Assembly: GCA_030267565.1 (NCBI GenBank)
Contig: BRXU01000021.1
Coordinates: 421,501-485,500, forward strand
Length of the DNA: 64,000 bases
Source of the DNA: Pleodorina starrii
Taxonomy: Eukaryota; Chlorophyta; Chlorophyceae; Chlamydomonadales; Volvocaceae
Reading direction: 5' to 3'
Shown one piece after another: positions 13,401-23,140 of this stretch. How positions within the stretch are numbered: the first letter of the stretch is position 1; each line of letters starts with the position of its first letter. The position numbers were made by a program, and so were the translations under genes. Below the pieces are notes generated by a model. The model saw only the letters and a program-made list of their open reading frames with translations, did no database searches and was not told the origin of the DNA.

Positions 13401-16400
13401 AGTGAGGAACTGCCGAGGAAGGGAGAGTGTTGAGAAGGAGGGTCCCTAGGGTGGGAGGGTGGGTGGTAAAACAAGGATCCTAAGGACTCACCTGCGCTCA
13501 ACAGACGAAACGGAGCGGACGATGGCGAACCATCAGCCCCCCCTCCACATGCACACACATACACACACGCCCACGCACCTGGCTCCCCAGCACCGCCTCC
13601 AGCACCTCCAGCCCCCCGTCATCCGACTGAATCGTTTCCAACACCTTCACCGCCACCTGGGCGCCATTCCACATGCCTGGGGGGGTGGGGGGGGGAGAGA
13701 GGGTATCCACGTATAGGCCGGAGCCCGGGGGGGGGAGGGGGAAGGGAGTGACATGCTCCTTAATCTACCTAACAATGGGGGCGGGGAGCGTGGAATTGAC
13801 AGCGATTGGGTTGACCGGGAGGAGGGGAGGGACGAACGCGGGTGGAATGGTGGTGGGTTTTTAGGGTTTAGGGTTTTAGGGTTGTTTTAGGGTTGTTTTT
13901 AGGGGTTTAGGGGCAGGATGGGAGCAGGGGCGTTTCGCTCGGGTCCACTGCAAGGCTGCCGAGTCACGGTGCCTCCCCAATCCCATTCCCAGCTTCCCTT
14001 CCTTCCCCGCACTCCTTCCCTACGCCCCAACCCACCCTAGCCCCACCCCCTCCTCAAGGTACTGGGCCACCCCCCTCCTCCCCCCACCTTCCCCTAACCT
14101 CCCCACCTTCCCCCACCAAACACCCCAAACCAAAAAACAACGCCGCAACGCCGCAATGCCTGCCAGGCCGCCGCCGCCGCCGCCGCCAGCCCCCCCCCGC
14201 CCCTTCACGGGCTCCGGCCTACACGTGGATAACCCCGCCCCTGTCGTACCATGACCCATCAGTAATAAGTGTACCCAGCCGGGGTTGTCTGACCAGGACA
14301 ACTTTCATGATACACGCGCACCCAGGATACAACAACGCCCCCCCCCCCCGCCCCCCTACCTCTGTACACCCGGCCGTAAGATCCCTTTCCCCCCCCCCCC
14401 TACACACCTCTGTACACCCGGCCGTAAGATCCCTTTCCCCCCCCCTACACACCTCTGTACACCCGGCCGTAAGATCCCTTTCCCCCCCCCCCTACACACC
14501 TCTGTACACCCGGCCGTAAGATCCCTTTCCCCCCCCCTACACACCTCTGTACACCCGGCCGTAAGATCCCTTCCCCCCCCCCCTACACACCTCTGTACAC
14601 CCGGCCGTAAGATCCCTTCCCCCCCCTACACCCCGCGGTACACCCGGCCGTCAGATCCCTTTCCCCCCCCCCCTACACACCTCTGTACACCCGGCCGTAA
14701 GATCCCTTTTCCCCCCCCCTACACACCTCTGTACACCCGGCCGTAAGATCCCTTCCCCCCCCCCCCCTACACACCTCTGTACACCCGGCCGGAAGCTCCC
14801 GTCCCCCCCCTACACACCTCTGTACACCCGGCCGTAAGATCCCTTTCCCCCCCCCTACACACCTCTGTACACCCGGCCGTAAGATCCCTTCCCCCCCTAC
14901 ACACCTCTGTACACCCGGCCGTAAGATCCCTTTTCCCCCCCCCTACACACCTCTGTACACCCGGCCGTAAGATCCCTTCCCCCCCCCCTACACACCTCTG
15001 TACACCCGGCCGTAAGATCCCTTCCCCCCCCCCCTACACACCTCTGTACACCCGGCCGTAGGATCCCTTCCCCCCCTACACACCTCTGTACACCCGGCCG
15101 TAAGATCCCTTCCCCCCCCTACACACCTCTGTACACCCGGCCGTAAGATCCCTTCCCCCCCCCCCTCCACACCTCTGTACACCCGGCCGTAAGATCCCTT
15201 CCCCCCCTACACACCTCTGTACACCCGGCCGTAGGATCCCTTCCCCCCCTACACACCTCTGTACACCCGGCCGTAAGATCCCTTCCCCAGCAGTGGCCCC
15301 AGCTTGACATCGTCAAAGGGGTCGATCTTGGTGTTGAGGATGGCGAAACCCGAGCCGCGCTGGGAGCGGGTGGTGAGCTCGGCGCTGAGGCGGGGGGCGG
15401 AGCTGAGGGTGACGAAGTAGTAGAGGGGGCCACCGGCAGCGGGGGCGGCGGAGAGGATAGAGGGGATGCCCACCTGCGGAAGTGGGGGTGGTGGTGGGGG
15501 GGGGGAGTGGGGGTTAGGGTTGGGGAGTGGGGGTTAGGGGGGGGGCGTGTGCATTGGGGGGCGATCGATATGAAGACGTATTTGTTGAAAAGGGGGGTTT
15601 GTGTGTGAGTGTGTGTGGGGGGTCTTTGTGTGGGTGTGGGTGTGTGGCCGCGTGTGATTAAGAAGAAAATACGATCTCGGATACCGTGGACACCCCTGAG
15701 AGTGTGCGTGTGTGTTCCAAGTTACCAGGGGCCGCAGGCTAAGAGCCTAGGGAGTACCTTGGGAACCGGAGCGTGCGTGTGTGTGTGTGTGTGTGTGTGG
15801 GGGGGGGGGGGTTGGCAGTGGGGGGATGTGTGTGTGTGTGTGTGATCGAGGATTGAGGACAGGGAGTTCTCCCCCTTTCCCCCCCCCCCCGGTGGTGGTG
15901 GTGCTCACGACGGCGGCCGTACCGGGCCGTACCAAGGCGGCCCCGAATACGAACACGAACACGTGCTTGCCTTTGCCTGGGAGAGCGCTTGGACGCACTT
16001 CCGCAACTGTACACACACACGGGCACACACGGGCACACACGCACACACACGCACACACACTCACACGCACACACACACACGCGGGGACACGCACACGCGG
16101 GCACATGCATGCCCAGGCAAAAGCGCACAAACAGAAACCCACCCACCCACCCACCCACCCACCCACCCACCCACCCACCCACCCACCCACCCACCCACCC
16201 ACCAGGGGCATATACGAGTCCATGGTCGAGCTGTGTGCGCTCCGAAACTGGAGGGTGATGTACCGCCGGCCGCCGCCGCCGCCGCCACCCCCCGCGCCGC
16301 TGCCCAGCCCGCCGCTGCCCCTGGCGCTGCCGCTGCCCATACTGCCGCTGCCTACGCCCCTGCCCAAGCTGCCCGGCCCCGGCCCGGCGGCGGCGCCCAT

Positions 16401-19400
16401 GCTGCCGGGGCGGCTGCCGCCGCTGAAGCTTCCCGACGCCGCCGGCGCCGGCGCCGTCGTGGCGGCGGCGGAGGCGTCGGCGGTATAGCAGACGGAGAGG
16501 CTGAAGGACTCTTGCGCCTCAATGGCGGAGTTGTAGCGGAGGCGGGAGGCCTCAGGGGACTCGTCGGGGGTCTGAGGGGCGGGCGGGGGTGGGGGGTGGG
16601 GCGGAGATTTTGGGGCGGTGGGGTTGGGGAAGGGAAGGGAAGGGAAGAGGAGGGGCGGGGAGGGTTTTTTTGGGGGGGGGAGTGCCTTTACCCTTTGTGC
16701 CCTCCGCCTGCCTGTCAGCCTGTGTTGTTGGACTCAAACCTGCTGGACCCCCTTTCCAGCCCCTAAAAACCCAAAACCCATTTTCCGACCTCCACCCCTT
16801 CTCACCCCATCTTCACCCACCCACCCACCACCACCCGCACCCACAGCCCCTTCCCACCCTAACCCGCACCCCCCTTCCCACCCACCCACCCACCCCTACC
16901 CACCCACCCACCCCCACCCACCCTCCCACCCACCCGCACCCCCTCCTCCTACCGTGAACGCCTTCCAGAACGCGTCCCCCGTGAGACTGTCCTTGGGTAT
17001 GCCCGTGGCCTTCTCCCAGGCCTCGTTGACAAACATGATGGGCCAGGTGGGCAGAGACATGTTCACAAGCATGATGCCCTCGCTGAGACACGAGGGGGGG
17101 AGGGCGGGGGGGGGGGAACGGAGGGGGGGGGGCAGGGGGGGGGGCGGCGGGGCCGGGGTGGGTTTACACGGAGAGGCCGGGGTGGGGTTGGGGGGTAAGA
17201 GGGGGGTGTCCGTGTCCGTGTCCGTGTCCGGGGGGGGTGTCCGTGTCCGTGTGTGTCCGTGTCCGTGACCGTGTGTGTTTGAAGGAGGTGGGGGGAGGGC
17301 GGCTAGGGAAAACACCACCGGAATGGCGGCAAGAGGCCCAGCGCCCCCCAATACTCCCCCCCCTCGCCCCCCTCGCCCCCTATGTCTCATGTTACCATAC
17401 ATAATGGAGCATATCACTCCCTGACCCTCCCCCCACACACACACTCCCTCTCCTACATTGCTCGTTTCCGGGTCGCCTACGTCGTCCCTCCGCTGCGGTA
17501 TCTTCCCCCCCCCCCCACCCCCCCCCAACCCCCCCCACCTCCCCTCCCCTCCTCCACCCGTCCCCTCCTCCACCTTTCCCCCTTCCCAACCCCCCACCCC
17601 ACCCCACCCCACCCCACCCTACAAAGGTCACACGTACGTCCGGGCCCCCTCGACGCACGCTGTCTCCGTCCCTTCGCTGTACTCCCTTTTCCCTTTACCC
17701 CCCCCCCACCCCCTCCCCCCCCACCCCCCCCACCCACCTGAAGCAGTCCAACGCCCGGATCAGCTGATTGTTCTCCCGATACAACTGCGCGCTCTTGGCC
17801 TTCTGCGCCTCCAGCAACAGATCCTTCTCAATCTCCCGAACCACCATCTCCGCCATATTCGCTAGCATGTTGCAGCTCTCGGCGTCAAATGGCCGCGGCT
17901 TGTTGTCAATGATACACAACGAGCCCAGCCGCAGGCCGCCGCCGGTGGTGGCGACCAGCGGGCAGCCGGCGTAGAAGCGGATGTGGGGGGAGCCGAGGAC
18001 CAGGGGGTTGTTGCGGAAGCGGATGTCCTCCAGGGCGTTCTCGACCACCAGGACTTCGGGGTACTCCGGGAGGAGGGTCCTTTGGGGGGGGAGGGGGGAG
18101 GGGAGGGAGGGAGGGAGGGAGGGAGTGAGGGAGGGAGGGAGGGAGGGAGGGAGTGAGGGAGTGAGGGAGTGAGGGAGTGAGGGAGTGAGGGAGTGAGGGA
18201 GTGAGGGAGGGAGGGGAAGGGGTTTTGAAGAGTGTGTGTGTGGGGGGGGTGTTTGAAGAGTAGGGGGGTGTTTGAAGAGGGGGGGGGGTGTTTGAAGAGT
18301 GGGGGGTTTGAAGAGTGCATTTGCAAAATGAAACAGGGAAGGGAGTGGGGGGGAGGGAGGGAGGGGAAGGGGGTTCATTCACGGATAGGGCAGAGCCCGC
18401 CATCACGGTGATTGCGTTATTGCGTGGTTGGGAGACGAGGACGAGGTCTTTCCAGTCCGGGAAATACCGAGACAGCGAGGTGGGATCCAACCGAAGCGGC
18501 TGAGGGCGGGGAGAAGGGCCGGGGGGTTGCAGGGCGCCGGGGGGTGGTTGGAACAGACAGGCAATATGGACCAAACAGGCCACATAGGGTGCGGAGGAGG
18601 GTAAAAAACGTGGATCGCGGTGGCGGTGGTGCTGGTTGTAGCGACCGGTTGCCGTCATTTCTGGAGACCGCGAGCCAGCCTAGGCCCCCCGTCCCCCCGG
18701 GTTGCTGGCGGCCCCATCCCCCACACTCCCCCCACACACCCTCGCACCCCGCCTCAGACAGACCAGACCGAACCGCACGGCCTGCGCCACGCCGCCAGCA
18801 CCACCCGACAGCAGCCTCGCCGCCCCAGACCGGTCCCCCCGGATGCCCTCCCATCCCATCCCCTTCCCCCGCCGTTGGGTTCGCACATAACCCCCTGCAT
18901 CACATCACCCCGCCAACCTCAACACCCCGACCCCCACACCACACCACCACCTGCACCATCGCCCCCTTACGGCCCCCACCCAACCTGTCCCCACCACCCC
19001 CTCCCCTCCCCTCCCCTCCCCTCCCCTCCCCTCCCCTCCCCTCCCCTCCCTCCCCTCCCCTCCCCTCCCCTCCCCTCCCCTCCCCTCGCCTCCCCTCGCC
19101 TCCCCTCCCCTCCCCTCGCCTCCCCTCCCATCGCCTCCCCTCGCCTCCCCTCCCATCGCCTCCCCTCCCGTTCAGCGCCCCGCTGAGCCAGTGCCGAGTT
19201 GCGCCGCACCGCGACGCGCGGTAGTGGTGGTGGTGGGATGGGGTGGTTGGTGAGGGGTGGGGGTCCCCCCACCCGGTGCACCCCCACAGGCTGGTGGCTG
19301 CACCACCGCACACATCCGTCGACCTACCGAACTCTCGGCCTGCCGCTGCCGCTGCCGCCGCCAACCCCCCTGCGGGCTGCTGGTCATTCCCCCCGGGACC

Positions 19401-19554
19401 AACCCGGCCGCGCCAACCCGCACGGCTGACCCCGACTGGCTGGCTGGCCCGAGCCTCGCCGTCCGGCAGCAGCGGACCGCCAGACGACCCGTCCACCGGA
19501 GGGGTGCCACCCGCCTCTGTCGCCTCTGCCGCCCGACAGGACACAATCACGCTT

Positions 19555-19589
<35 letters not shown>

Positions 19590-21796
19590 CGGCGGACCAG
19601 ATGGTTGCTCCGAAGCCGCGGCCGCAGCATACACCCCTACGCTGCTGCGGCTGCTGCTGCTGCACCTCGACCTGCCATTGCTGCTGCTGCTGCTGTCGCC
19701 ACTGCTGCAGCCACTGCTGCTGCTGCCTCCAACAGGGGCCCCCTCCAACAGGGGGGGCCTCCCAACAGCTTCCAATAGCGTCGGGTCGCCGCGTCCGAGT
19801 CGCCGCTGCCTACCGCCGCTGGTCAGGGCTGACCGACTGGCTGACCGACTGGCTGACTGACTGACTGCCCGGCCGGCGCCATGCCAGACCACCCACCGCC
19901 GCCGCAGCCCTCCCACAAACGCAGCGGCGTCTCTCCCGCGGCCCGAGGTTTGGCCCGAGCCCAGCCAGGCCCCGTGCACGAGGACAGGCACGTCTTGCGG
20001 AATGGGCCGCGCGATCGCAGACCCCCCCCGGGGGTTGCAGACCAACCGCTGCGGTCCCGTCTTTACACACACACACACACGCACGCACACACACACACCT
20101 CCTCCTACCACCACCACCACCCCCACCACCGCCGTGTCCGATATTTCGTTCAACAGGCAAGAAGCAACCCAACCTCAACCTCACTGTATCGCCCGTCCCA
20201 GCAAAGAAGACCTCTGTTACGAGCACCACCGAGCACGCCGAGACCCTTCCAGGGCTTACGGCGTTGGCCGTTCCATTCCAGGACCGCTGTCGCCGCCCCC
20301 GTCGTCCTCGCCGTATTGCCCGCGCACACAGACACGCAGACGCAAGAGTCACAGACACACACAGACACACACACTTACTTCGCAGGGTTTCTCCTAAACC
20401 CCACTTACCAACCCACACTTTTCCAACGCGAATCCAACCCACCCCACCACTGGACCGCTTACTTCCCCCCCCCCAAACCCCCCCAACCCCACCCCTCTGC
20501 CCCTTCTCTCCCCCCTCCCTCCCCCCGCCTCCCCCCCTCCCGCTAGAGTACGCACCAGGCGCAGAAGGATGACTTGCGATCCGTCTGGCGGACCGGCAGC
20601 CCTTGCACTGACTTGAACCACTGCCGGTCCTTATCCACCAGGGAGACCAGCGCTATGGGGGTCTGGAGGGGGAGGGGGGGGTGAAGAGTGGATTTGCAAG
20701 AATGAAACAAGAGAGGGGGAGGCACAGGTGGGGGTTGGGGGGTGGGTTTGGAAGTTGGGGGGGGGGGGAGGAGGGCGCGCAGTCGAAGAGGGACCGAGGA
20801 GGGGGCAGAGGCGGAGCGGAGCGGGGCAGGGGCAGGGCTCTGCCTCCGAATGGGCAGAGGCTTGACAGGCTGGTACGCGCGCACACGCATGCCAGGATCC
20901 GTGGCTTGGGCAGGGAACGTTCTGGATGGTGTGTGTGAAATGGGAAGCAGGTACTGGTTGGGGGAAACACATACACACACATACACACACTGGGAAGGGG
21001 GAGAGGGGGAGAAGGGGGGGGAACGACGGCGACTGCGGGGCTGCGGTGAGGCTGATGGCGCTGAGGTCCCATAACCTCGCAAACTTGGGGTGTAGTGGAA
21101 TGGGCGTAGTGGAATGGGTGGCGAGGGGAGAAGAGTCGGGAGGAAGGCATGGTGTTGGGGGGTGGGAAGGGGAAGGGAAGGGAAGGGAAGCCCTCACAGG
21201 GGCCGGGCCGGCGGTGCGGCTTTGGACGCGGTGGAATGGCTGCGCGAGAGAAACGTCAGCTGCGAAACTGCTGCAGCCCTTGTGCGGCGCGCCCGGTCCG
21301 CAGCAGACGGGTGCCAAGGGTTATTTATATCGCGCGCGCACCTTGAAGACGAGACAACAAAGCCTGGTGATGTCGTCGAACCGTTTCTCAGGCTCCTGCG
21401 TGGCGCATCACGCCGTTAATTTGCAACCTCCATCGACCAGAAGCAACCGCAGCCGGCGCACAGGGAGCTAGTTCCAGCCAGAAGTGAACAACGCATAACC
21501 GCACCCACCGTGTCCAGGAGACCCAGCTTGCACAGTAAGCCCATTCGCTCCTCCTCATTGAGCGGTGGTTCCGCCCCCTTATGCTCGGGCTCGCCACCTT
21601 GACCGTTAGAGTCATTCGACGTCGATATCCGAGTTACAGGCACCGGGTTGCGTGTCGGCGGCGAAACTGCCGAGGCCGGCGAGCTCTTAACCTTGGCGCT
21701 CTCCGCAGCACGCGCTGCGCCCCCCGAAGAAGCCGGCGGTGGTGCTGGGGCCTGATGGCAAGCGTAGAGGCACAGCGCATTTGATGCGCATATCAT
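10468..21796 (-). CDS. GAF-PAS-Ser/Thr (TKL-type) protein kinase
   Basis: Thirteen exons on the minus strand, in coding order: 21509-21796, 21198-21239, 20556-20662, 17738-18079, 16953-17082, 16203-16571, 15257-15473, 13579-13676, 13181-13306, 12263-12416, 11510-11650, 10988-11157, 10468-10575. They join in phase to 763 codons. The N-terminus is Pro/Ser-rich. A GAF domain (about residues 80-260) follows the pattern [67 protein letters not shown]-like segment (about 262-480) has [12 protein letters not shown] and a long Ala/Gly insertion. The kinase domain runs from about 487: [11 protein letters not shown] loop, VAVK Lys509, HGDL Asp622, DFG Asp646, CPE in place of APE/PPE, then [15 protein letters not shown] and DRPTF. 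All core catalytic residues are present. The family role is phosphorylation of proteins in response to a signal sensed by the GAF/PAS part; ligand and substrate are unknown. The 42-nt exon 2 and the start codon (ATG at 21794-21796) are tentative, and further 5' exons are possible. The exon ending at 13181 uses a GC donor. Confidence 0.85.
10733..10803. repeat. GCAGTACATG repeat in last-intron neighbourhood
   Basis: Four tandem variants of ggcagtacatg, each with a GTAC palindrome, inside the kinase intron 10576-10987. Confidence 0.6.
11790..11872. repeat. AT-rich TATA repeat with duplicated spacer
   Basis: Runs of alternating TA separated twice by the unit taccctgaactttat. It is a conspicuous AT island within the GC-rich kinase intron 11651-12262. 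Confidence 0.7.
12015..12094. repeat. CTGCA/CACTG pentamer array
   Basis: About 80 bases of ctgcactgcactgcac with a few TGAAC variants, inside kinase intron 11651-12262. Confidence 0.7.
13701..13730 (+). repeat. dispersed module A (copy)
   Basis: gggtatccacgtataggccg followed by gagccc, 25 bases from the acceptor of kinase intron 13677-15256. On the sense (minus) strand it is in the C-rich orientation. Confidence 0.65.
13744..13764 (-). repeat. dispersed module B (partial copy)
   Basis: Reads gggagtgacatgctccttaa, the reverse of the module B copies at 31.1-31.9 kb, just beside a module A copy. Confidence 0.45.
13858..13913 (+). repeat. degenerate TTTTAGGG/TTTAGGG telomere-like repeat
   Basis: Several imperfect TTTAGGG and TTTTAGGG units lie inside the kinase intron. 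TTTTAGGG is the telomere unit of Chlamydomonas-type green algae and TTTAGGG the general plant unit. A single chromosome end here is excluded by the gene continuing on both sides. Confidence 0.6.
14203..14237 (-). repeat. dispersed module A (copy)
   Basis: Reads cttcacgggctccggcctac then acgtggataacccc, opposite in orientation to the copy at 13701 in the same intron. Confidence 0.65.
14340..15292 (-). repeat. 21-copy tandem array of kinase G-loop exon end plus 5' splice site
   Basis: A unit of about 40-50 bases is repeated 21 times. On the minus strand each unit reads GGGAAGGGATCTTACGGCCG, then GGTGTACAGAGGTGTGTAG, then a variable run of G. This is the last 3' part of the kinase exon 15257-15473 (encoding [11 protein letters not shown]) with its GTGTGT 5' splice site. 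The exon-attached copy at 15257-15292 is the functional one and the other 20 lie downstream inside the intron. Most copies are identical apart from G-run length. Clear variants are near 14632 (tacaccccgcggtacaccc), 14776 (ggaagctcccgtcc), 15042 and 15215 (gtaggatccc), and 15166 (ctccacacc). Each unit encodes [12 protein letters not shown] followed by an in-frame TAG. Confidence 0.95.
15780..15845. repeat. GT microsatellite
   Basis: Two blocks of (GT)n with a G-run between them, in the kinase intron 15474-16202. A CA-rich block follows at about 16008-16090. Confidence 0.7.
16138..16203 (-). repeat. (CCCA)16 abutting a 5' splice site
   Basis: On the minus strand this is GTGG repeated 16 times, beginning exactly at the donor of the exon 16203-16571 (CCCCTG then GTGGGTGGG). 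The splice site therefore sits at the edge of a tetramer array of donor-like sequence. Confidence 0.8.
17383..17427 (+). repeat. dispersed module B (copy)
   Basis: catgttaccatacataatgg then agcatatcactccctgacc, in the middle of kinase intron 17083-17737, followed by a truncated module D (ctccgctgcggtatcttc) at about 17487. Confidence 0.6.
18090..18339. repeat. GGGA/GTGA repeats and tandem module C ends
   Basis: The acceptor end of the 2.5 kb kinase intron carries (GGGAGTGA/GGGA)n to about 18220. Five copies of the tail motif tttgaagag follow (18226-18316), the last belonging to a full module C copy at 18307-18339 (tttgaagagtgcatttgcaa then aatgaaaca). Confidence 0.7.
19001..19170. repeat. 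(CCCCT)n array with CCTCG variants
   Basis: About 170 bases of pentamer repeat in the 2.5 kb kinase intron (18080-20555). The proximal half is pure CCCCT and the distal half mixes CCTCG and CCATCG units. Confidence 0.8.
20681..20713 (-). repeat. dispersed module C (copy)
   Basis: gtgaagagtggatttgcaag then aatgaaacaag, 20 bases from the acceptor of the kinase intron that precedes exon 20556-20662. Confidence 0.65.
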
Positions 21797-22616
21797 CAAA
21801 TTAACATAACGGGCTAAGGGCGTCTAACCCCACCGGACGGAGGCCACAACAAGTCGTTGGCCTGTCGCTCCCGCTTACGCTGACCTCACGCTTAGCTCTG
21901 GCTTTGCTCGAACCGGAACCCATCGCTCACACCGTCTGGATGGAACTAGTGGTTCTTTCCGCTGTCCACTTCACGGCGCGCCCTGCTATGCAGGGTTACA
22001 AACCCCCATCAGCCGCAATTCACAAGTTTAGCTGTGCAGTGACGCTATCACCCTTAGGTTGTCGGCGTCAGCCTGAGAAGGTAGACGCAACAAACCGACT
22101 TGTGTACGGCTGGGCTGTTTTTCTCGAAGTTTTTATCTATCGTCCGCATTCCGATCAGCCCAGCTTTTCAGACCAATCTTCAAGCTCTTTCAACAACACG
22201 TTTTATAAGGCTTCTAGCATTGAACAAACCGCGCGCCGAGCAAAGTGATTTTTTTGTCACGAATTTCGCTGATATCGAGTCCTGTGAATAGGGTGCACTT
22301 GCACGTGACTGAGACGTTATCAACAGAAACCCTCGCCTGTTTATAGTAGCCAGTTGGGGATTTTTTCCATGGACACAAAATGGCACTGGCAAGCGGGCCC
22401 GTCAAGCCCGTTTACACGGTAGCTCCATACTCCAAACGGTGTTCCTGCTGCAGGTGAGCCTACTGTGGTCCGCTGGCGAACGGGATAAATGTCTCACGGG
22501 CAGTGCCCGGCGCTTTGGCTGTGCCGCTTCTGGAGCGTGCCCCAAACCAAGCATGCCTACCACATGCATCTATGCTACAATTATTTGTTACATTGCCCCA
22601 TGCGCAACCCAGCCAA
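21797..22616. promoter_or_regulatory. divergent promoter region
   Basis: These 820 bases separate the start of the minus-strand kinase from the start of the plus-strand Gln-rich gene. It is visibly less GC-rich than its surroundings and free of microsatellites. I see no clear TATA box. The label rests on gene arrangement alone. Confidence 0.4.
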
Positions 22617-23103
22617 ATGGCCGGAAAGGGATCTGAGCCCGCTTTCACCCTCCACCCTCTCCATCCCTCGGTCAACCGCTCCGCTCATGCTGCAGGCGGG
22701 ATGCTGCCCCCCTTGCACGCGCACGCATCCGCCTCCCAAAAGTCCCAGGACCCCTCTACGCAGCAGCCCTGGCCGGCATCAACCGCTTCCAACAGCAGTA
22801 AAGCGGGTGGCGGGCCCGGGCTAGGCCTCGGCCCGGGACCCCCTTGGGCCTCCGCCACCGCCGCAGGCGGTGGAGGCGGAGGCGGAGCCGCCGAACCCAC
22901 CTCCTTCGTGGGCCCCCGACCCCACGCCAGCGGCCAGGTCGCCTCTCTCCCGCGGCCCGGCCGCAGCACCGGCAGCCGCCACAGCAGCAACCGAAGCAGC
23001 AGCCGCAACAGCAACCGCAGCGTCGGCCGCGGCGCCTCCCCAGGCTCGGCCACCACTGGCGCCGCCGTTGCCTCTGCCGCCGACCATCAGCAGAACCCAC
23101 ATC

Positions 23104-23140
<37 letters not shown>

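Noticed and set aside
13858..13913. Chromosome end or telomere
   Set aside because: The repeats are short and degenerate and lie inside an intron of a gene continuing on both sides.
14340..15292. CRISPR-like repeat array
   Set aside because: Repeat units are directly adjacent with only homopolymer G between them, no unique spacers, and they derive from the neighbouring exon. The host is a eukaryote.
16953..17082. LOV photoreceptor in the kinase
   Set aside because: The PAS segment lacks the GRNCRFLQ flavin-cysteine motif. No blue-light role can be claimed.
18383..18500. Extra kinase exon ([20 protein letters not shown]...)
   Set aside because: It has plausible splice borders and non-repetitive sequence, but joined to the preceding exon it runs into a stop, and it would split the GAF core between FCAW and TLLPEYP.
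18900..20153. 417-codon minus-strand frame
   Set aside because: Composed of translated CCCCT (Gly-Glu-Gly-Arg), GCA and GT repeats within the 2.5 kb kinase intron; no ordered segment or splice support.
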